Below are positions 1 to 9,306 of a DNA stretch of 64,000 nt, one piece after another. Below the pieces are notes generated by a model. That model ran no database searches and was not told the DNA's origin. It was given only the letters and a program-made list of their open reading frames with translations. The position numbers were made by a program, and so were the translations under genes. Position 1 is the first letter of the stretch, and each line of letters starts with the position of its first letter. Location of the stretch: NCBI GenBank assembly GCA_003246205.1, contig QKBC01000014.1, positions 1 to 64,000 of the forward strand. Reading direction: 5' to 3'. This stretch comes from Flavobacterium haoranii (GTDB lineage: Bacteria > Bacteroidota > Bacteroidia > Flavobacteriales > Flavobacteriaceae).

Positions 1-164
1 AGGTGTTTTGCAAAACCTTAAATTAGTGTTTTTGGTTATTTTTTAAATTTTTATCAAAAAAAACACCAACAAAATTTATTTAGTAAAAAAAATAGTTTAA
101 ATTTTTATGATATATATTTTTGTATATTCTGCTAAATTAATATATTTATGCAAAAATAATATAT

Positions 165-584
165 ATGAAAATAATTGCCTGCCCGAAATGCCAAAGTGAT
201 AAGATTGTAAAAAGCGGAATTATTAAAGACAGACAGCGCTATTTGTGCAAATCCTGTAATTATTATTTTACAGTAAATAAGCTAGGTAAAAAAATAGATG
301 ATTATTATGTAACAAAGGCCTTACAACTTTATTTAGAAGGATTAAGCTATAGGGAAATAGAACGTATTATCGGGGTTTCCCACGTATCGATCAGTAATTG
401 GGTAAAAGAGTTTAAGATAAAAAAACCGCCACATCCTAACTATCATCCGAGTTATAAGATTTTTAAACATAATGAACTAGTAGAGTACTTAAAAAATAAA
501 GAGCAGCTTTCCGGTGCAGGGATGATTATTACAGAGCTGGGAGATAAGTTTATGCTGATAAAATGGGAACGTTTTAAGGATTAA
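165..584 (+). CDS. Zinc-ribbon + HTH protein, IS1 InsA-like, no catalytic domain
   Basis: 139 residues. The N-terminus has two CxxC pairs (CPKC at residues 6-9, CKSC at 28-31), forming a zinc ribbon like that of IS1-family InsA proteins. A helix-turn-helix follows (about residues 50-82, containing LSYREIERIIGVSHVSISNWV). The last 45 residues resemble no transposase catalytic domain, and no DDE residues or terminal inverted repeats flank the gene. It is therefore better read as a stand-alone DNA-binding protein derived from a transposase-type domain than as a live IS. It lies 98 bases upstream of the porin/symporter genes in the same direction. A TAnnTTTG-like octamer at 115-122 could be its -7 element, but no matching -33 element is seen. 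Role as a regulator of the acetate module is inference. Confidence 0.7.
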   Translation: MKIIACPKCQSDKIVKSGIIKDRQRYLCKSCNYYFTVNKLGKKIDDYYVTKALQLYLEGLSYREIERIIGVSHVSISNWVKEFKIKKPPHPNYHPSYKIFKHNELVEYLKNKEQLSGAGMIITELGDKFMLIKWERFKD

Positions 585-682
585 CTATAAGCTTTTACAA
601 AAATATACATCATTTTTTTTTTCGTTAACATAATTTTTGAATTTGGTCATGCAAAAATCAAATAAAAACCAAATCAGAAATT

Positions 683-1933
683 ATGAAAAAAATTATTCTT
701 GTTGCCGGTTTACTTTACTCGGCTCTAACATTTGGACAAGGCGCTCCTGATTATGCAGGAGGTTTAAAAGTAAACATTAACGAAGATGGCTCTAAATATT
801 TCCGCATTATTTCTTGGGCTCAAATTTGGGCACAATATAATGGAGACAAACCTTTAGACGCTAATGGTAATGAACAATCTGAAATTGATTTTACAGTTCG
901 TAGAGCAAGGGTTTTATTGTATTCTCAAATAAGTCCTAAATTTTTAATTGTAACTCACTTTGGAGTAAATAATCTTAATGCGAGTAGCATGAGTCCTACT
1001 GGAACAGGAGATGGCTCACAGATGTTTATCCATGATGCTTATGTGCAATATAACTTAGGAACAACCAATAAGCACGCAATTGGTGGTGGTTTACACTATT
1101 GGAATGGTATTTCCCGTTTAAATAATAGTAGTACACTAAATATCTTAACTTTAGATAATTTCCGTCAAGGTTGGGCTACTTTAGGTTTAGCAGATCAGTT
1201 TGCGCGTCCGGTAGGGGTGTTTGCAAAAGGAGCTTTCGGAAAATTTCAATATCGAGTATCTATTAATGATGCTTTAACTAATAATTTGGCAGTAGGTAAT
1301 ACTGCAACTGCAACTGCTCCAGTAGCAGGTGATCCAATCACTTATGAAGGAAGAAAATGGTTAGGAGGTAAAAAAGCAGGAAAAACTTTCTCAGGATATT
1401 TTGATTATAACTTTTTAGATCAGGAAAGTCAGTTTTTACCTTATAAGGTAGGAACATACTTAGGAGATAAAAAAGTATTTAATATCGGTGCAGGTTTCTT
1501 CTCTCATCCAAATGGTTCCGTTGTAGCTGATGCTTCAGGAAATTTAAGTGGTGAAAACGTAACTATTTTTGCTGTTGATGCTTTTTATGATGCTCCGCTA
1601 GGAAAAAGTTCTATAACTGCTTATGCAATGTATCAAAATTCAGATTATGGAAAAGATTTTGTTTACGGAACTACTTATGAAACAGGATCAATTTTATACG
1701 GGCATGTAGGATATGTAATTCCAACACAAAAAGAAACCAAATTACAACCTTATGTTTCTTTCGCTAATCGTCAAATAGATGCTTTAGATGATAATGCAAC
1801 ACAATTCGGTATCGGAGCTAATCTTTTCTTAAAAGGACATCACTCTAAATTAACTTTGGAATATCAAAACCTTAAATATGCTTCAGCTGATGCTGTTGGA
1901 ACAGTAACGTTGCAAGCAATGATCTATCTATAA
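683..1933 (+). CDS. Outer-membrane porin (phosphate-selective porin O/P-like)
   Basis: 416 residues with a signal peptide at residues 1-18 (MKKIILVAGLLYSALTFG). The mature part has many alternating aromatic/hydrophobic beta strands and ends in a strand (residues VTLQAMIYL) typical of an outer-membrane barrel. The N-terminal part, with FRIISWAQIWAQYN and DFTVRRARVLLYSQ, matches the style of Bacteroidota O/P-type porins. It is followed after 30 bases by the DUF4212 gene and then the symporter, so it is probably the outer-membrane entry route for the short-chain acid taken up by the inner-membrane transporter. Substrate is inferred from context only. Confidence 0.75.
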   Translation: MKKIILVAGLLYSALTFGQGAPDYAGGLKVNINEDGSKYFRIISWAQIWAQYNGDKPLDANGNEQSEIDFTVRRARVLLYSQISPKFLIVTHFGVNNLNASSMSPTGTGDGSQMFIHDAYVQYNLGTTNKHAIGGGLHYWNGISRLNNSSTLNILTLDNFRQGWATLGLADQFARPVGVFAKGAFGKFQYRVSINDALTNNLAVGNTATATAPVAGDPITYEGRKWLGGKKAGKTFSGYFDYNFLDQESQFLPYKVGTYLGDKKVFNIGAGFFSHPNGSVVADASGNLSGENVTIFAVDAFYDAPLGKSSITAYAMYQNSDYGKDFVYGTTYETGSILYGHVGYVIPTQKETKLQPYVSFANRQIDALDDNATQFGIGANLFLKGHHSKLTLEYQNLKYASADAVGTVTLQAMIYL

Positions 1934-1963
1934 AAAACAAATAAATAAAAAACAATCAAAACT

Positions 1964-2221
1964 ATGAGTAGTCAAGAAAAAGCAACAGCTTACTGGAAGG
2001 AAAATCTAAGATACCTTCTAATTTTATTAAGCATTTGGTTTGCTGTATCTTATGGTGCAGGAATCCTGTTCAAAGATGCTTTAAATAATGTAAAATTGGG
2101 CGGTTTCCCATTAGGATTCTGGTTTGCCCAACAAGGTTCAATTTATGTGTTTGTTATCCTGATTTTTGTTTACGTTCGATTGATGAACAAATTGGATAAA
2201 AAATACGGTTACGACGAATAA
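1964..2221 (+). CDS. DUF4212 small membrane subunit of sodium:solute symporter
   Basis: 85 residues with two predicted membrane helices (about residues 16-35 and 58-77) and the WFAQQGSIYVFVILIFVYVRLM segment typical of DUF4212. Proteins of this family are regularly encoded just before a VC_2705-type sodium:solute symporter, as here (32-base gap), and are taken to be its small subunit. Length fits the family. Its biochemical role is not shown by the sequence. Confidence 0.88.
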   Translation: MSSQEKATAYWKENLRYLLILLSIWFAVSYGAGILFKDALNNVKLGGFPLGFWFAQQGSIYVFVILIFVYVRLMNKLDKKYGYDE

Positions 2222-2253
2222 AAACAAACAATCAACACTTAAATTAAAAAATC

Positions 2254-4008
2254 ATGGATGTACAAATTTGGACATATATAATTGTAGGGATAACATTCGC
2301 TATCTATATAGGAATTGCTATTTGGTCAAGAGCGGGTTCTACAAAAGAATTTTACGTTGCAGGCGGAGGAGTTTCTCCGTTAGCTAACGGTATGGCAACT
2401 GCAGCAGACTGGATGAGTGCTGCATCATTTATCTCAATGGCAGGTATTATTTCATTTGCCGGATACGACGGAGCTGTTTATTTAATGGGTTGGACCGGAG
2501 GTTATGTGCTATTAGCCTTGTTATTAGCACCTTATTTGAGAAAATTCGGAAAATTTACAGTGCCTGACTTTATCGGAGAGCGTTACTACTCAAAAACAGC
2601 TCGTTCAGTAGCGGTTATTTGTGCTTTAATTGTTTCGTTTACGTATGTAGCCGGACAAATGCGTGGAGTAGGAGTGGTATTCTCCAGATTCTTGGAAGTA
2701 GATATTAATACAGGTGTAATTATAGGTATGGTGATCGTATTATTCTATGCCGTATTAGGAGGAATGAAAGGAATTACCTATACACAAGTAGCACAATATT
2801 GTGTATTGATCTTTGCTTTTATGGTACCTGCGATCTTTATTTCAATTCAAATGACAGGTAACCCGATTCCACAATTAGGAATGGGAGGAACAGTAGCAGG
2901 CAGTGATACTTATTTATTAGATAAATTAAATGGTTTATCAACAGAATTAGGATTTGCCGAATATACTGACGGTTCAAAATCAATGATAGATGTATTTGCT
3001 ATTACATTAGCCTTAATGGTAGGAACAGCAGGTTTACCACACGTTATTGTTCGTTTCTTTACTGTTAAAAGAGTAAAAGATGCTCGTAAATCAGCAGGAT
3101 GGGCGTTACTTTTAATTGCTATTTTATATACAACGGCACCGGCTGTTTCTGTATTTGCTAAAACAAATTTGATTGAAACAGTTAATGATAAAAACTATGC
3201 TGATATGCCACAATGGTTTAGCAACTGGGAAAAAACAGGTTTGTTACAATATGAAGACAAGAACGGTGACGGTAAAATCCAATATTACAATGATAAATCA
3301 AAAGATGAAGCTTTCCTTGCAGCAGCAGCAGCTAAAGGTTTAAAAGGAAGTGAATTAAAAATTGATAATGATATTATGGTATTGGCTAATCCTGAAATTG
3401 CTAAGTTACCAAACTGGGTAATTGCTTTAGTAGCAGCAGGAGCATTGGCAGCAGCTTTATCAACAGCAGCAGGTTTGTTATTAGTAATTTCATCTTCTGT
3501 ATCTCACGATTTAATCAAAAAAATGATCAATCCTGATATTTCAGAAAAAGGCGAATTATGGGCAGCACGTGGTTCAGCTACTGTAGCTGTAGTAATTGCA
3601 GGATATTTCGGCATCAATCCTCCGGGATTCGTAGCAGCCGTTGTAGCATTAGCTTTCGGATTAGCAGCAGCATCTTTCTTCCCGGCTATCATTTTGGGTA
3701 TTTTCCATAAGAAAATGAACAAAGAAGGAGCTATTTCAGGTATGGTTATAGGGATGTTATTAATGTTGTTCTATATGTTGAAATTCAAATTCGGAATGTT
3801 TGACGGAGGTAAAGAAGCGGTAGCAGGATTAAAAGATTCTTGGTGGTTTGGTATTTCACCGGAAGGTTTCGGTACAGTGGCTATGATTGTGAACTTCATT
3901 GTAGCTTTAGTAGTTAATAAATTTACAGCAGAACCGCCTGTAGAGGTTCAGGATATTGTAGAACATATCCGTATTCCTTCAGGAGCAGGTGAAGCACATT
4001 CACATTAA
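2254..4008 (+). CDS. Sodium:solute (acetate-type) symporter, VC_2705 subfamily
   Basis: 584 residues with about 13 membrane helices and SSS-family features: a GGGVSPLANGMATAADWMSAASF segment near residues 37-60, and GTAGLPHVIVRFFTVKRVKDAR near 258-280. It is related to the cation/acetate symporter ActP. Co-location with a porin, DUF4212 and two acyl-CoA synthetases supports acetate or propionate uptake with Na+. A soluble loop between helices contains an EF-hand-like sequence, DKNGDGKIQYYN (residues 335-346); position 12 of the loop is Asn rather than Glu/Asp. A terminator hairpin lies 22 bases after the stop codon, closing the porin-DUF4212-symporter transcript. Confidence 0.88.
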   Translation: MDVQIWTYIIVGITFAIYIGIAIWSRAGSTKEFYVAGGGVSPLANGMATAADWMSAASFISMAGIISFAGYDGAVYLMGWTGGYVLLALLLAPYLRKFGKFTVPDFIGERYYSKTARSVAVICALIVSFTYVAGQMRGVGVVFSRFLEVDINTGVIIGMVIVLFYAVLGGMKGITYTQVAQYCVLIFAFMVPAIFISIQMTGNPIPQLGMGGTVAGSDTYLLDKLNGLSTELGFAEYTDGSKSMIDVFAITLALMVGTAGLPHVIVRFFTVKRVKDARKSAGWALLLIAILYTTAPAVSVFAKTNLIETVNDKNYADMPQWFSNWEKTGLLQYEDKNGDGKIQYYNDKSKDEAFLAAAAAKGLKGSELKIDNDIMVLANPEIAKLPNWVIALVAAGALAAALSTAAGLLLVISSSVSHDLIKKMINPDISEKGELWAARGSATVAVVIAGYFGINPPGFVAAVVALAFGLAAASFFPAIILGIFHKKMNKEGAISGMVIGMLLMLFYMLKFKFGMFDGGKEAVAGLKDSWWFGISPEGFGTVAMIVNFIVALVVNKFTAEPPVEVQDIVEHIRIPSGAGEAHSH

Positions 4009-4030
4009 TATAAAAAACAAATCATTTAGG

Positions 4031-4072
4031 AATAATCTCTGTAATTTTATTGCAGAGATTATTCTAATTTTA
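4031..4072 (+). terminator. Rho-independent terminator after symporter
   Basis: An 11 bp stem (AATAATCTCTG at 4031-4041, CAGAGATTATT at 4053-4063) with a loop of about 11 bases, followed by a T-rich run. It separates the porin/transporter genes from the sensor kinase genes downstream. Confidence 0.75.
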
Positions 4073-4108
4073 AATAATAATATTAATTTAGTGGAGTTTT
4101 TGTGAAAT

Positions 4109-4303
4109 ATGAAAAAAAGACACCAACAAAAATTAGTTGTTTTATCTTTATCGTTATTACTGGCTTTAAATCTTCCTTTGTTATTGCTTTTTGATAAAGC
4201 ACAGGTTTTTTTTGGTTTACCACTTATCTATGTTTACATTTTTTCTATCTGGTTTTTAGCCATTTTAATATCTATTATTATTGTAAATCGTTATTATGAG
4301 TAG
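4109..4303 (+). CDS. Small two-helix membrane protein preceding the symporter-kinase
   Basis: 64 residues: a basic N-terminus (MKKRHQQK) followed by two hydrophobic helices (about residues 9-28 and 36-60). Its end overlaps the start of the sensor kinase gene by 8 bases, which suggests translational coupling. I recognise no family. Its layout (a small two-TM protein just before an SSS-domain protein) mirrors DUF4212 before the symporter upstream, so it may be an accessory subunit of the SSS domain of the kinase. That is inference from size, topology and position. Confidence 0.65.
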   Translation: MKKRHQQKLVVLSLSLLLALNLPLLLLFDKAQVFFGLPLIYVYIFSIWFLAILISIIIVNRYYE

Positions 4304-6977
4304 TGTAGGGCTTATAGCAATTTTACTTTTCTATTTAGCCTTTTTGTTTTTAATAGCACACTGGGCAGAAAAAAAAGATAATGTAAAGTGGACCAATAAT
4401 GCTTATGTTTATTCCCTTTCATTAGCTGTTTATTGTACAGCCTGGACGTATTATGGCAGTATAGGAGTTGCGGCTAATTCAGGTTTAACTTATTTACCTA
4501 TTTATTTAGGCCCGGTTATTGCTATTCCTGCATGGATAATAATATTGCGAAAAATTATTCGTATTTCAAGAGTAAATAATGTTTCCAGTATTGCCGATTT
4601 TATTTCGCTTCGTTATGGAAACAGTCGTTTTCTAGGTGCTGTTGTTACAGTCGTTTCTATGGCGGCAATCTTACCTTATATTGCACTGCAGCTAAAAGCC
4701 ATTTCGGAGACTTTTCACATTGTAACACAAGTTCCGCATAATTCTTTAATGCTACTTGACACTACAACTTATGTTGCAGTAGCTTTGGCATTATTTGCAT
4801 CTTATTATGGTACGCGTTATGTAGATGCTTCTGAAAAAAGAAAAGGGATTATCACAGCAGTAGCTATGGAAAGTATCCTAAAGTTAGTTTTCTTCTTTAT
4901 TGTAGGTATTTATGTGACTTATTTTGTTTTTGACGGATTTCAGGACGTTTATGATAAAGCGTCGGTTTTAAAAGATTTTGAAAATAAAAATGTAATAGGC
5001 GGAATAGAACCAGCCATTAATTGGTTTTTTCTATGTGTGGTTTCTCTTTTTGCTATTTTCTTGCTGCCCCGCCAGTTTCATACAGCGGTAGTAGAAAATA
5101 ATAGAGAAAGACACATAAAAACAGCCATCTGGCTATTTCCCTTATATTTATTAGCTTTTAACTTATTTGTATTTCCGATTGCCTGGGGCGGAAACGTTTT
5201 GTTTGAAGGAGAAAATGTTAATGCAGACACCTATTCATTACTGATTCCTCAAATGTTTCATAATGATTTTTTAGCAACATTAGTTTTTTTAGGAGGTTTT
5301 TCGGCAGCCATTTCTATGATCGTAGTATCCAGTATCAGTTTGTCAACAATGCTAAGTAACAATTTACTGATTCCATACACTTTCTTAGGAAAATTAAAAG
5401 ATAAAGATCAAGTCGTAAATAATAAAACAATTGTCAATATTCGAAAAGTTGGGATATTCTTGTTAATTATTTTATCCTACTTAATTTACAGGTTGTTTGT
5501 TTTAGATTATAATCTGGTTTCTATCGGATTAGTTTCCTTCGTAATTATTTCACAATTAGCGCCTTCATTTTTCGGAGCATTATTTTGGAGACGAGGTTCT
5601 CGTTTAGGAGCTATTTGGGGAATCATTATCGGCTTTTTTATTTGCATGTATACTTTGCTACTTCCTTATGCTTCAGGGATTAGTAACCATGATAATTCTT
5701 TCTTGCTAAATGGACCTTACGGAATTGAGCTATTCAAACCATTTGCTTTATTCGGATTAGATTATCTATCACCTGTACCACATGCCTTTTTCTGGAGTTT
5801 ATTGTTCAATACAATGATCTATTTTGCAGTTTCTGTAAGTTTTAAAGGAAATTACAGAGAGCGAAATTATGCAGAAATGTACATTGATATTGATAAGTAC
5901 AGTACTAACCACGAAACAGCTTTTGTTTGGAAAGGAACAGCCTATACCAGTGATATTGAAAAAGTATTGATTAAATTTTTAGGAGAAGAAAGGACTAAAA
6001 GAGCGCTTAATATTTTTAATGTAAAATATAATGTAGATCAAAATCAGGAGTTGGCCGATGCCCGTTTGATAAAATTTGCCGAGAATCTATTAACAGGACA
6101 TATTGGTACAGCCTCGGCTAAAATTTTAATTTCCAGTGTTGTAAAAGAAGAGAAAATAACACTTCCTGAAGTTTTAAAAATATTGGAAGAATCAAATGAA
6201 AATATCATTATCAATAAGAAATTGGTAGAAACCTCGACAGAGTTAAAAAGAATTACGCATCAATTGCAATTGGCCAATGAAACTTTAGTGAAAAAGGACA
6301 AGCAAAAAGACGAATTTTTAGATACCGTTACACATGAATTGCGGACTCCGATAACAGCTATCAGAGCTGCCAGTGAAATTTTGATTGATGATGACGAGAT
6401 TCCGGATGAACTACGCCGTCAGTTTTTGCAAAATATTATTTCTGAATCCGACCGTTTAAACCGCTTGATTGATAAAATTCTGGATTTGGAAAAATTTGAA
6501 ACCGGAAAACAAAAGATCAATCCAACCCGAAATGATTTGGTAGAAACCATAACCAAAACAATTGAGCCATTACAACAGCTCATTAAAAACAAAGGAATAA
6601 CGGTATATTTTGAAAACAATAAATCGATTAAAACAGTATATGATGAAGATAGAATTATACAGGTTTTAACAAATTTATTATCAAATGCTATTAAATTTTG
6701 TCCGGAAACAGAGGGATTAATTACACTGACAATTTCTGATAAAATTGATTTTTGGGAAATTTCCGTAATGGATAACGGAAAAGGAATTAACCCGATTGAT
6801 TTTGAAAATATTTTTAATAAATTCTACCAGTCTGATAATCAAAACATAAAGAAACCTATCGGAAGTGGATTAGGATTAGCTATTTGCAAACAAATTGTTG
6901 AATTACACAAAGGTAAAATCTGGGCTCAAAATAACAATGGAGCAGGCGCCTGTTTTACTTTTACCTTACCAAAATAA
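4296..6977 (+). CDS. Sodium:solute symporter-histidine kinase hybrid, CrbS/CbrA-like
   Basis: 893 residues. Residues 1 to about 530 form a full SSS-type membrane domain with about 13 helices. A cytoplasmic linker (about 560-670) leads to a coiled segment and a histidine kinase. The H-box contains THELRTPITAIRAASEIL with the phospho-accepting His at residue 680. The N-box is NLLSNAIKF, and G-boxes DNGKGINP and GSGLGLAICKQIV follow near the C-terminus. The architecture is that of CrbS (which controls acetate switch genes in Vibrio and Pseudomonas) and CbrA. Its neighbours, a receiver 33 bases downstream and two acyl-CoA synthetases, point to sensing of acetate or propionate flux. The ligand is inferred. 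Confidence 0.88.
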   Translation: MSSVGLIAILLFYLAFLFLIAHWAEKKDNVKWTNNAYVYSLSLAVYCTAWTYYGSIGVAANSGLTYLPIYLGPVIAIPAWIIILRKIIRISRVNNVSSIADFISLRYGNSRFLGAVVTVVSMAAILPYIALQLKAISETFHIVTQVPHNSLMLLDTTTYVAVALALFASYYGTRYVDASEKRKGIITAVAMESILKLVFFFIVGIYVTYFVFDGFQDVYDKASVLKDFENKNVIGGIEPAINWFFLCVVSLFAIFLLPRQFHTAVVENNRERHIKTAIWLFPLYLLAFNLFVFPIAWGGNVLFEGENVNADTYSLLIPQMFHNDFLATLVFLGGFSAAISMIVVSSISLSTMLSNNLLIPYTFLGKLKDKDQVVNNKTIVNIRKVGIFLLIILSYLIYRLFVLDYNLVSIGLVSFVIISQLAPSFFGALFWRRGSRLGAIWGIIIGFFICMYTLLLPYASGISNHDNSFLLNGPYGIELFKPFALFGLDYLSPVPHAFFWSLLFNTMIYFAVSVSFKGNYRERNYAEMYIDIDKYSTNHETAFVWKGTAYTSDIEKVLIKFLGEERTKRALNIFNVKYNVDQNQELADARLIKFAENLLTGHIGTASAKILISSVVKEEKITLPEVLKILEESNENIIINKKLVETSTELKRITHQLQLANETLVKKDKQKDEFLDTVTHELRTPITAIRAASEILIDDDEIPDELRRQFLQNIISESDRLNRLIDKILDLEKFETGKQKINPTRNDLVETITKTIEPLQQLIKNKGITVYFENNKSIKTVYDEDRIIQVLTNLLSNAIKFCPETEGLITLTISDKIDFWEISVMDNGKGINPIDFENIFNKFYQSDNQNIKKPIGSGLGLAICKQIVELHKGKIWAQNNNGAGACFTFTLPK

Positions 6978-7010
6978 GTAGTATTTTTATACGCAATTGT
7001 AGTTGAAAAA

Positions 7011-7373
7011 ATGAAGAAAAAAATTTTAATTGTAGACGACGAACCTAATATCATCATGTCGCTTGAGTACACCTTTAAAAAAAATAATTTCGAAGTATTT
7101 ATAGCCCGTGACGGACAAGAAGCTTTAGATATTTTAGAAAGTCAGATACCTAATGTAATTATACTTGACGTTATGATGCCTAATGTGGATGGTTATGCCA
7201 CATTAGAAGCAGTTAGAAAAGAAGAAAAATTAAATAACTGTAAAGTGATATTTCTATCCGCTAAAAATAAAGAATCTGATATACAAAAAGGAATGGATTT
7301 AGGTGCAAATGCTTATATGACCAAACCTTTTTCGTTAAAGAAATTAATTGATAAAGTAAACGACTTACTCTAA
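7011..7373 (+). CDS. Receiver-only response regulator
   Basis: 120 residues that are a complete CheY-like receiver and nothing more. Acidic residues D9/D10, phospho-acceptor D53 (in IILDVMMP), the Ser of FLSAK, and K105 in TKPF are all present. There is no DNA-binding or enzymatic output domain. Family partners of CrbS usually have a LuxR-type HTH, so the missing output domain is unusual. It lies between the kinase (33 bases) and the propionyl-CoA synthetase-like gene (24 bases) in what is probably one transcript. It may act by protein contact or phosphorelay. Confidence 0.88.
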   Translation: MKKKILIVDDEPNIIMSLEYTFKKNNFEVFIARDGQEALDILESQIPNVIILDVMMPNVDGYATLEAVRKEEKLNNCKVIFLSAKNKESDIQKGMDLGANAYMTKPFSLKKLIDKVNDLL

Positions 7374-7397
7374 GAATAAATATAACTACTACTACAA

Positions 7398-9293
7398 ATG
7401 AATTATTTAGATTTTTACAAACGAAGCATTGACAATCCGGTTCAGTTTTGGAAAGAACAAGCCGAAAAGTTGGAATGGTACACAGAGCCGAAAACGATTT
7501 TATCGGAAAATGACAAAGGCTATCCCACTTGGTTTGTCGATGGAGAATTAAACCTGTGTTATCTGGCTGTAGACAAACACATTCAGGATGGTTACGGAGA
7601 TCAAACAGCAATTATTTATGATTCGCCGGTAACCCAAACCGTAAAAAAGTATACGTTCAACGAGGTCAAAGAACAAGTAGCCAAATTAGCAGGAGGTTTA
7701 ACTTCTTTAGGAGTTAAAAAAGGACATACAGCTATCATTTATATGCCAATGATTCCTGAAGCGCTTTTCGCTATGTTAGCTTGTGCCCGCTTAGGCGTTA
7801 CTCATTCTGTTGTTTTCGGAGGCTTTGCGCCACATGAGTTAGCCATTCGTATTGATGATTGTAAGCCAAAAGTAATCCTTACAGCTTCATCAGGTATCGA
7901 AGTAGACCGATTGATTGCTTACAAACCATTAGTTGACGATGCTTTGCAATTATCAGAACACAAACCTAAAAAGGTTATTATCCTGAATCGAAAATTAGGA
8001 GCTAAAGTTCCATTCAAGAAAAAAGATGTTGATTGGGAAGCTTTAGTATATGGTTCAGAAGAAGCACCTTGTGTTCCGGTAAAAGCCGATCACCCTTCTT
8101 ATGTATTATATACTTCCGGGACAACAGGAAAACCTAAAGGAATTGTACGTGACACCGGTGGTTATGCTACAGCGCTTCGCTTTTCAATGGAATATATTTA
8201 TGGTGTAAAACAAGATGAAGTTTTTTGGGCAGCTTCCGATGTGGGTTGGGTAGTAGGTCATAGCTATATTGTTTATGGTCCGCTTTTAAACAGAAATACA
8301 ACTGTAGTATTTGAAGGGAAACCTATAAAAACTCCGGATGCTTCTACTTTTTGGAGAATCATTTCAGAGCACAAAGTAAGCACAATGTTTACAGCACCTA
8401 CAGCAATCAGAGCTATTAAAAAAGAAGATCCGAACGGAGATTTTATCAAACAATATGATCTATCTTGTTTAAGAACTCAGTTTTTAGCAGGCGAACGCTG
8501 TGATGTTGCTACTTTAGAATGGTATAGAGAACACATTCCGGTTCCTGCAATTGACCATTGGTGGCAAACAGAATCTGGCTGGCCGATGATTGCTAATTTA
8601 ATGGGGGTAGAGTATTTACCTGTTAAACCAGGTTCAGCAGGAAAAGCAGTAACAGGATATGACATTCGTATTTTTAATGATAACGGAGAAGAGTTAGGTC
8701 CAAATGAAGAAGGCTATGTAGTAATTAAATTGCCATTGCCACCGGGAACTTTAATGGATTTATGGAAAGATCATATCCGTTTCAGAGCCGGATATTTAGA
8801 CAAATTTCCGGGATATTATTTTTCAGGAGACGGAGGTTATAAAGATGAAGACGGATATATATACATAACAGGTAGGGTAGATGACGTAATTAATGTAGCA
8901 GGACATCGTTTATCTACAGCTGAAATGGAGGAAATTGTGGCTTCTCACCATGCCGTAGCAGAATGTGCTGTTGTAGGTATTAATGATGATTTAAAAGGAC
9001 AAATTCCATTAGCATTAGTAGTAACTAAAGCAGGCGAAACTATTGAACAGTTTCAGTTAGAATATGAGATTGTACAATTAGTAAGAGAACAGATCGGAGC
9101 GGTAGCCAGTTTACGAAAAGTTGTCATAGTGCAACGTTTGCCAAAAACACGTTCGGGCAAAATACTTCGTAAATTACTTCGCAATATAGCCGATGGGGTA
9201 GAATTTCAAATACCGTCAACCATTGATGATCCTGCAATAATAGATGAAGTTAAAGAAGAATTCCAACATCATAAAATAGGAGTTTTTAAATAA
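7398..9293 (+). CDS. prpE: Acyl-CoA synthetase, propionyl-CoA synthetase (PrpE/ACSS3)-like
   Basis: 631 residues, an AMP-forming acyl-CoA synthetase. The nucleotide-binding loop YTSGTTGKPKGIVRDTGGY includes the RDTGG continuation seen in PrpE-type propionyl-CoA synthetases; the downstream Acs has LHTTGG there. It has the DHWWQTESGWP motif (about residues 390-400) and the C-terminal PKTRSGK with the catalytic and acetylatable Lys. It activates propionate (possibly acetate) with ATP and CoA in the cytoplasm. It is co-transcribed with the symporter-kinase and receiver. Substrate preference between propionate and acetate cannot be settled by eye. Confidence 0.8.
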   Translation: MNYLDFYKRSIDNPVQFWKEQAEKLEWYTEPKTILSENDKGYPTWFVDGELNLCYLAVDKHIQDGYGDQTAIIYDSPVTQTVKKYTFNEVKEQVAKLAGGLTSLGVKKGHTAIIYMPMIPEALFAMLACARLGVTHSVVFGGFAPHELAIRIDDCKPKVILTASSGIEVDRLIAYKPLVDDALQLSEHKPKKVIILNRKLGAKVPFKKKDVDWEALVYGSEEAPCVPVKADHPSYVLYTSGTTGKPKGIVRDTGGYATALRFSMEYIYGVKQDEVFWAASDVGWVVGHSYIVYGPLLNRNTTVVFEGKPIKTPDASTFWRIISEHKVSTMFTAPTAIRAIKKEDPNGDFIKQYDLSCLRTQFLAGERCDVATLEWYREHIPVPAIDHWWQTESGWPMIANLMGVEYLPVKPGSAGKAVTGYDIRIFNDNGEELGPNEEGYVVIKLPLPPGTLMDLWKDHIRFRAGYLDKFPGYYFSGDGGYKDEDGYIYITGRVDDVINVAGHRLSTAEMEEIVASHHAVAECAVVGINDDLKGQIPLALVVTKAGETIEQFQLEYEIVQLVREQIGAVASLRKVVIVQRLPKTRSGKILRKLLRNIADGVEFQIPSTIDDPAIIDEVKEEFQHHKIGVFK

Positions 9294-9306
9294 TTCTCAA
9301 TTCTTT

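Noticed and set aside
165..584. A live IS1-type insertion sequence
   Set aside because: No catalytic DDE domain, no second ORF and no terminal inverted repeats or target duplication are visible around the gene.
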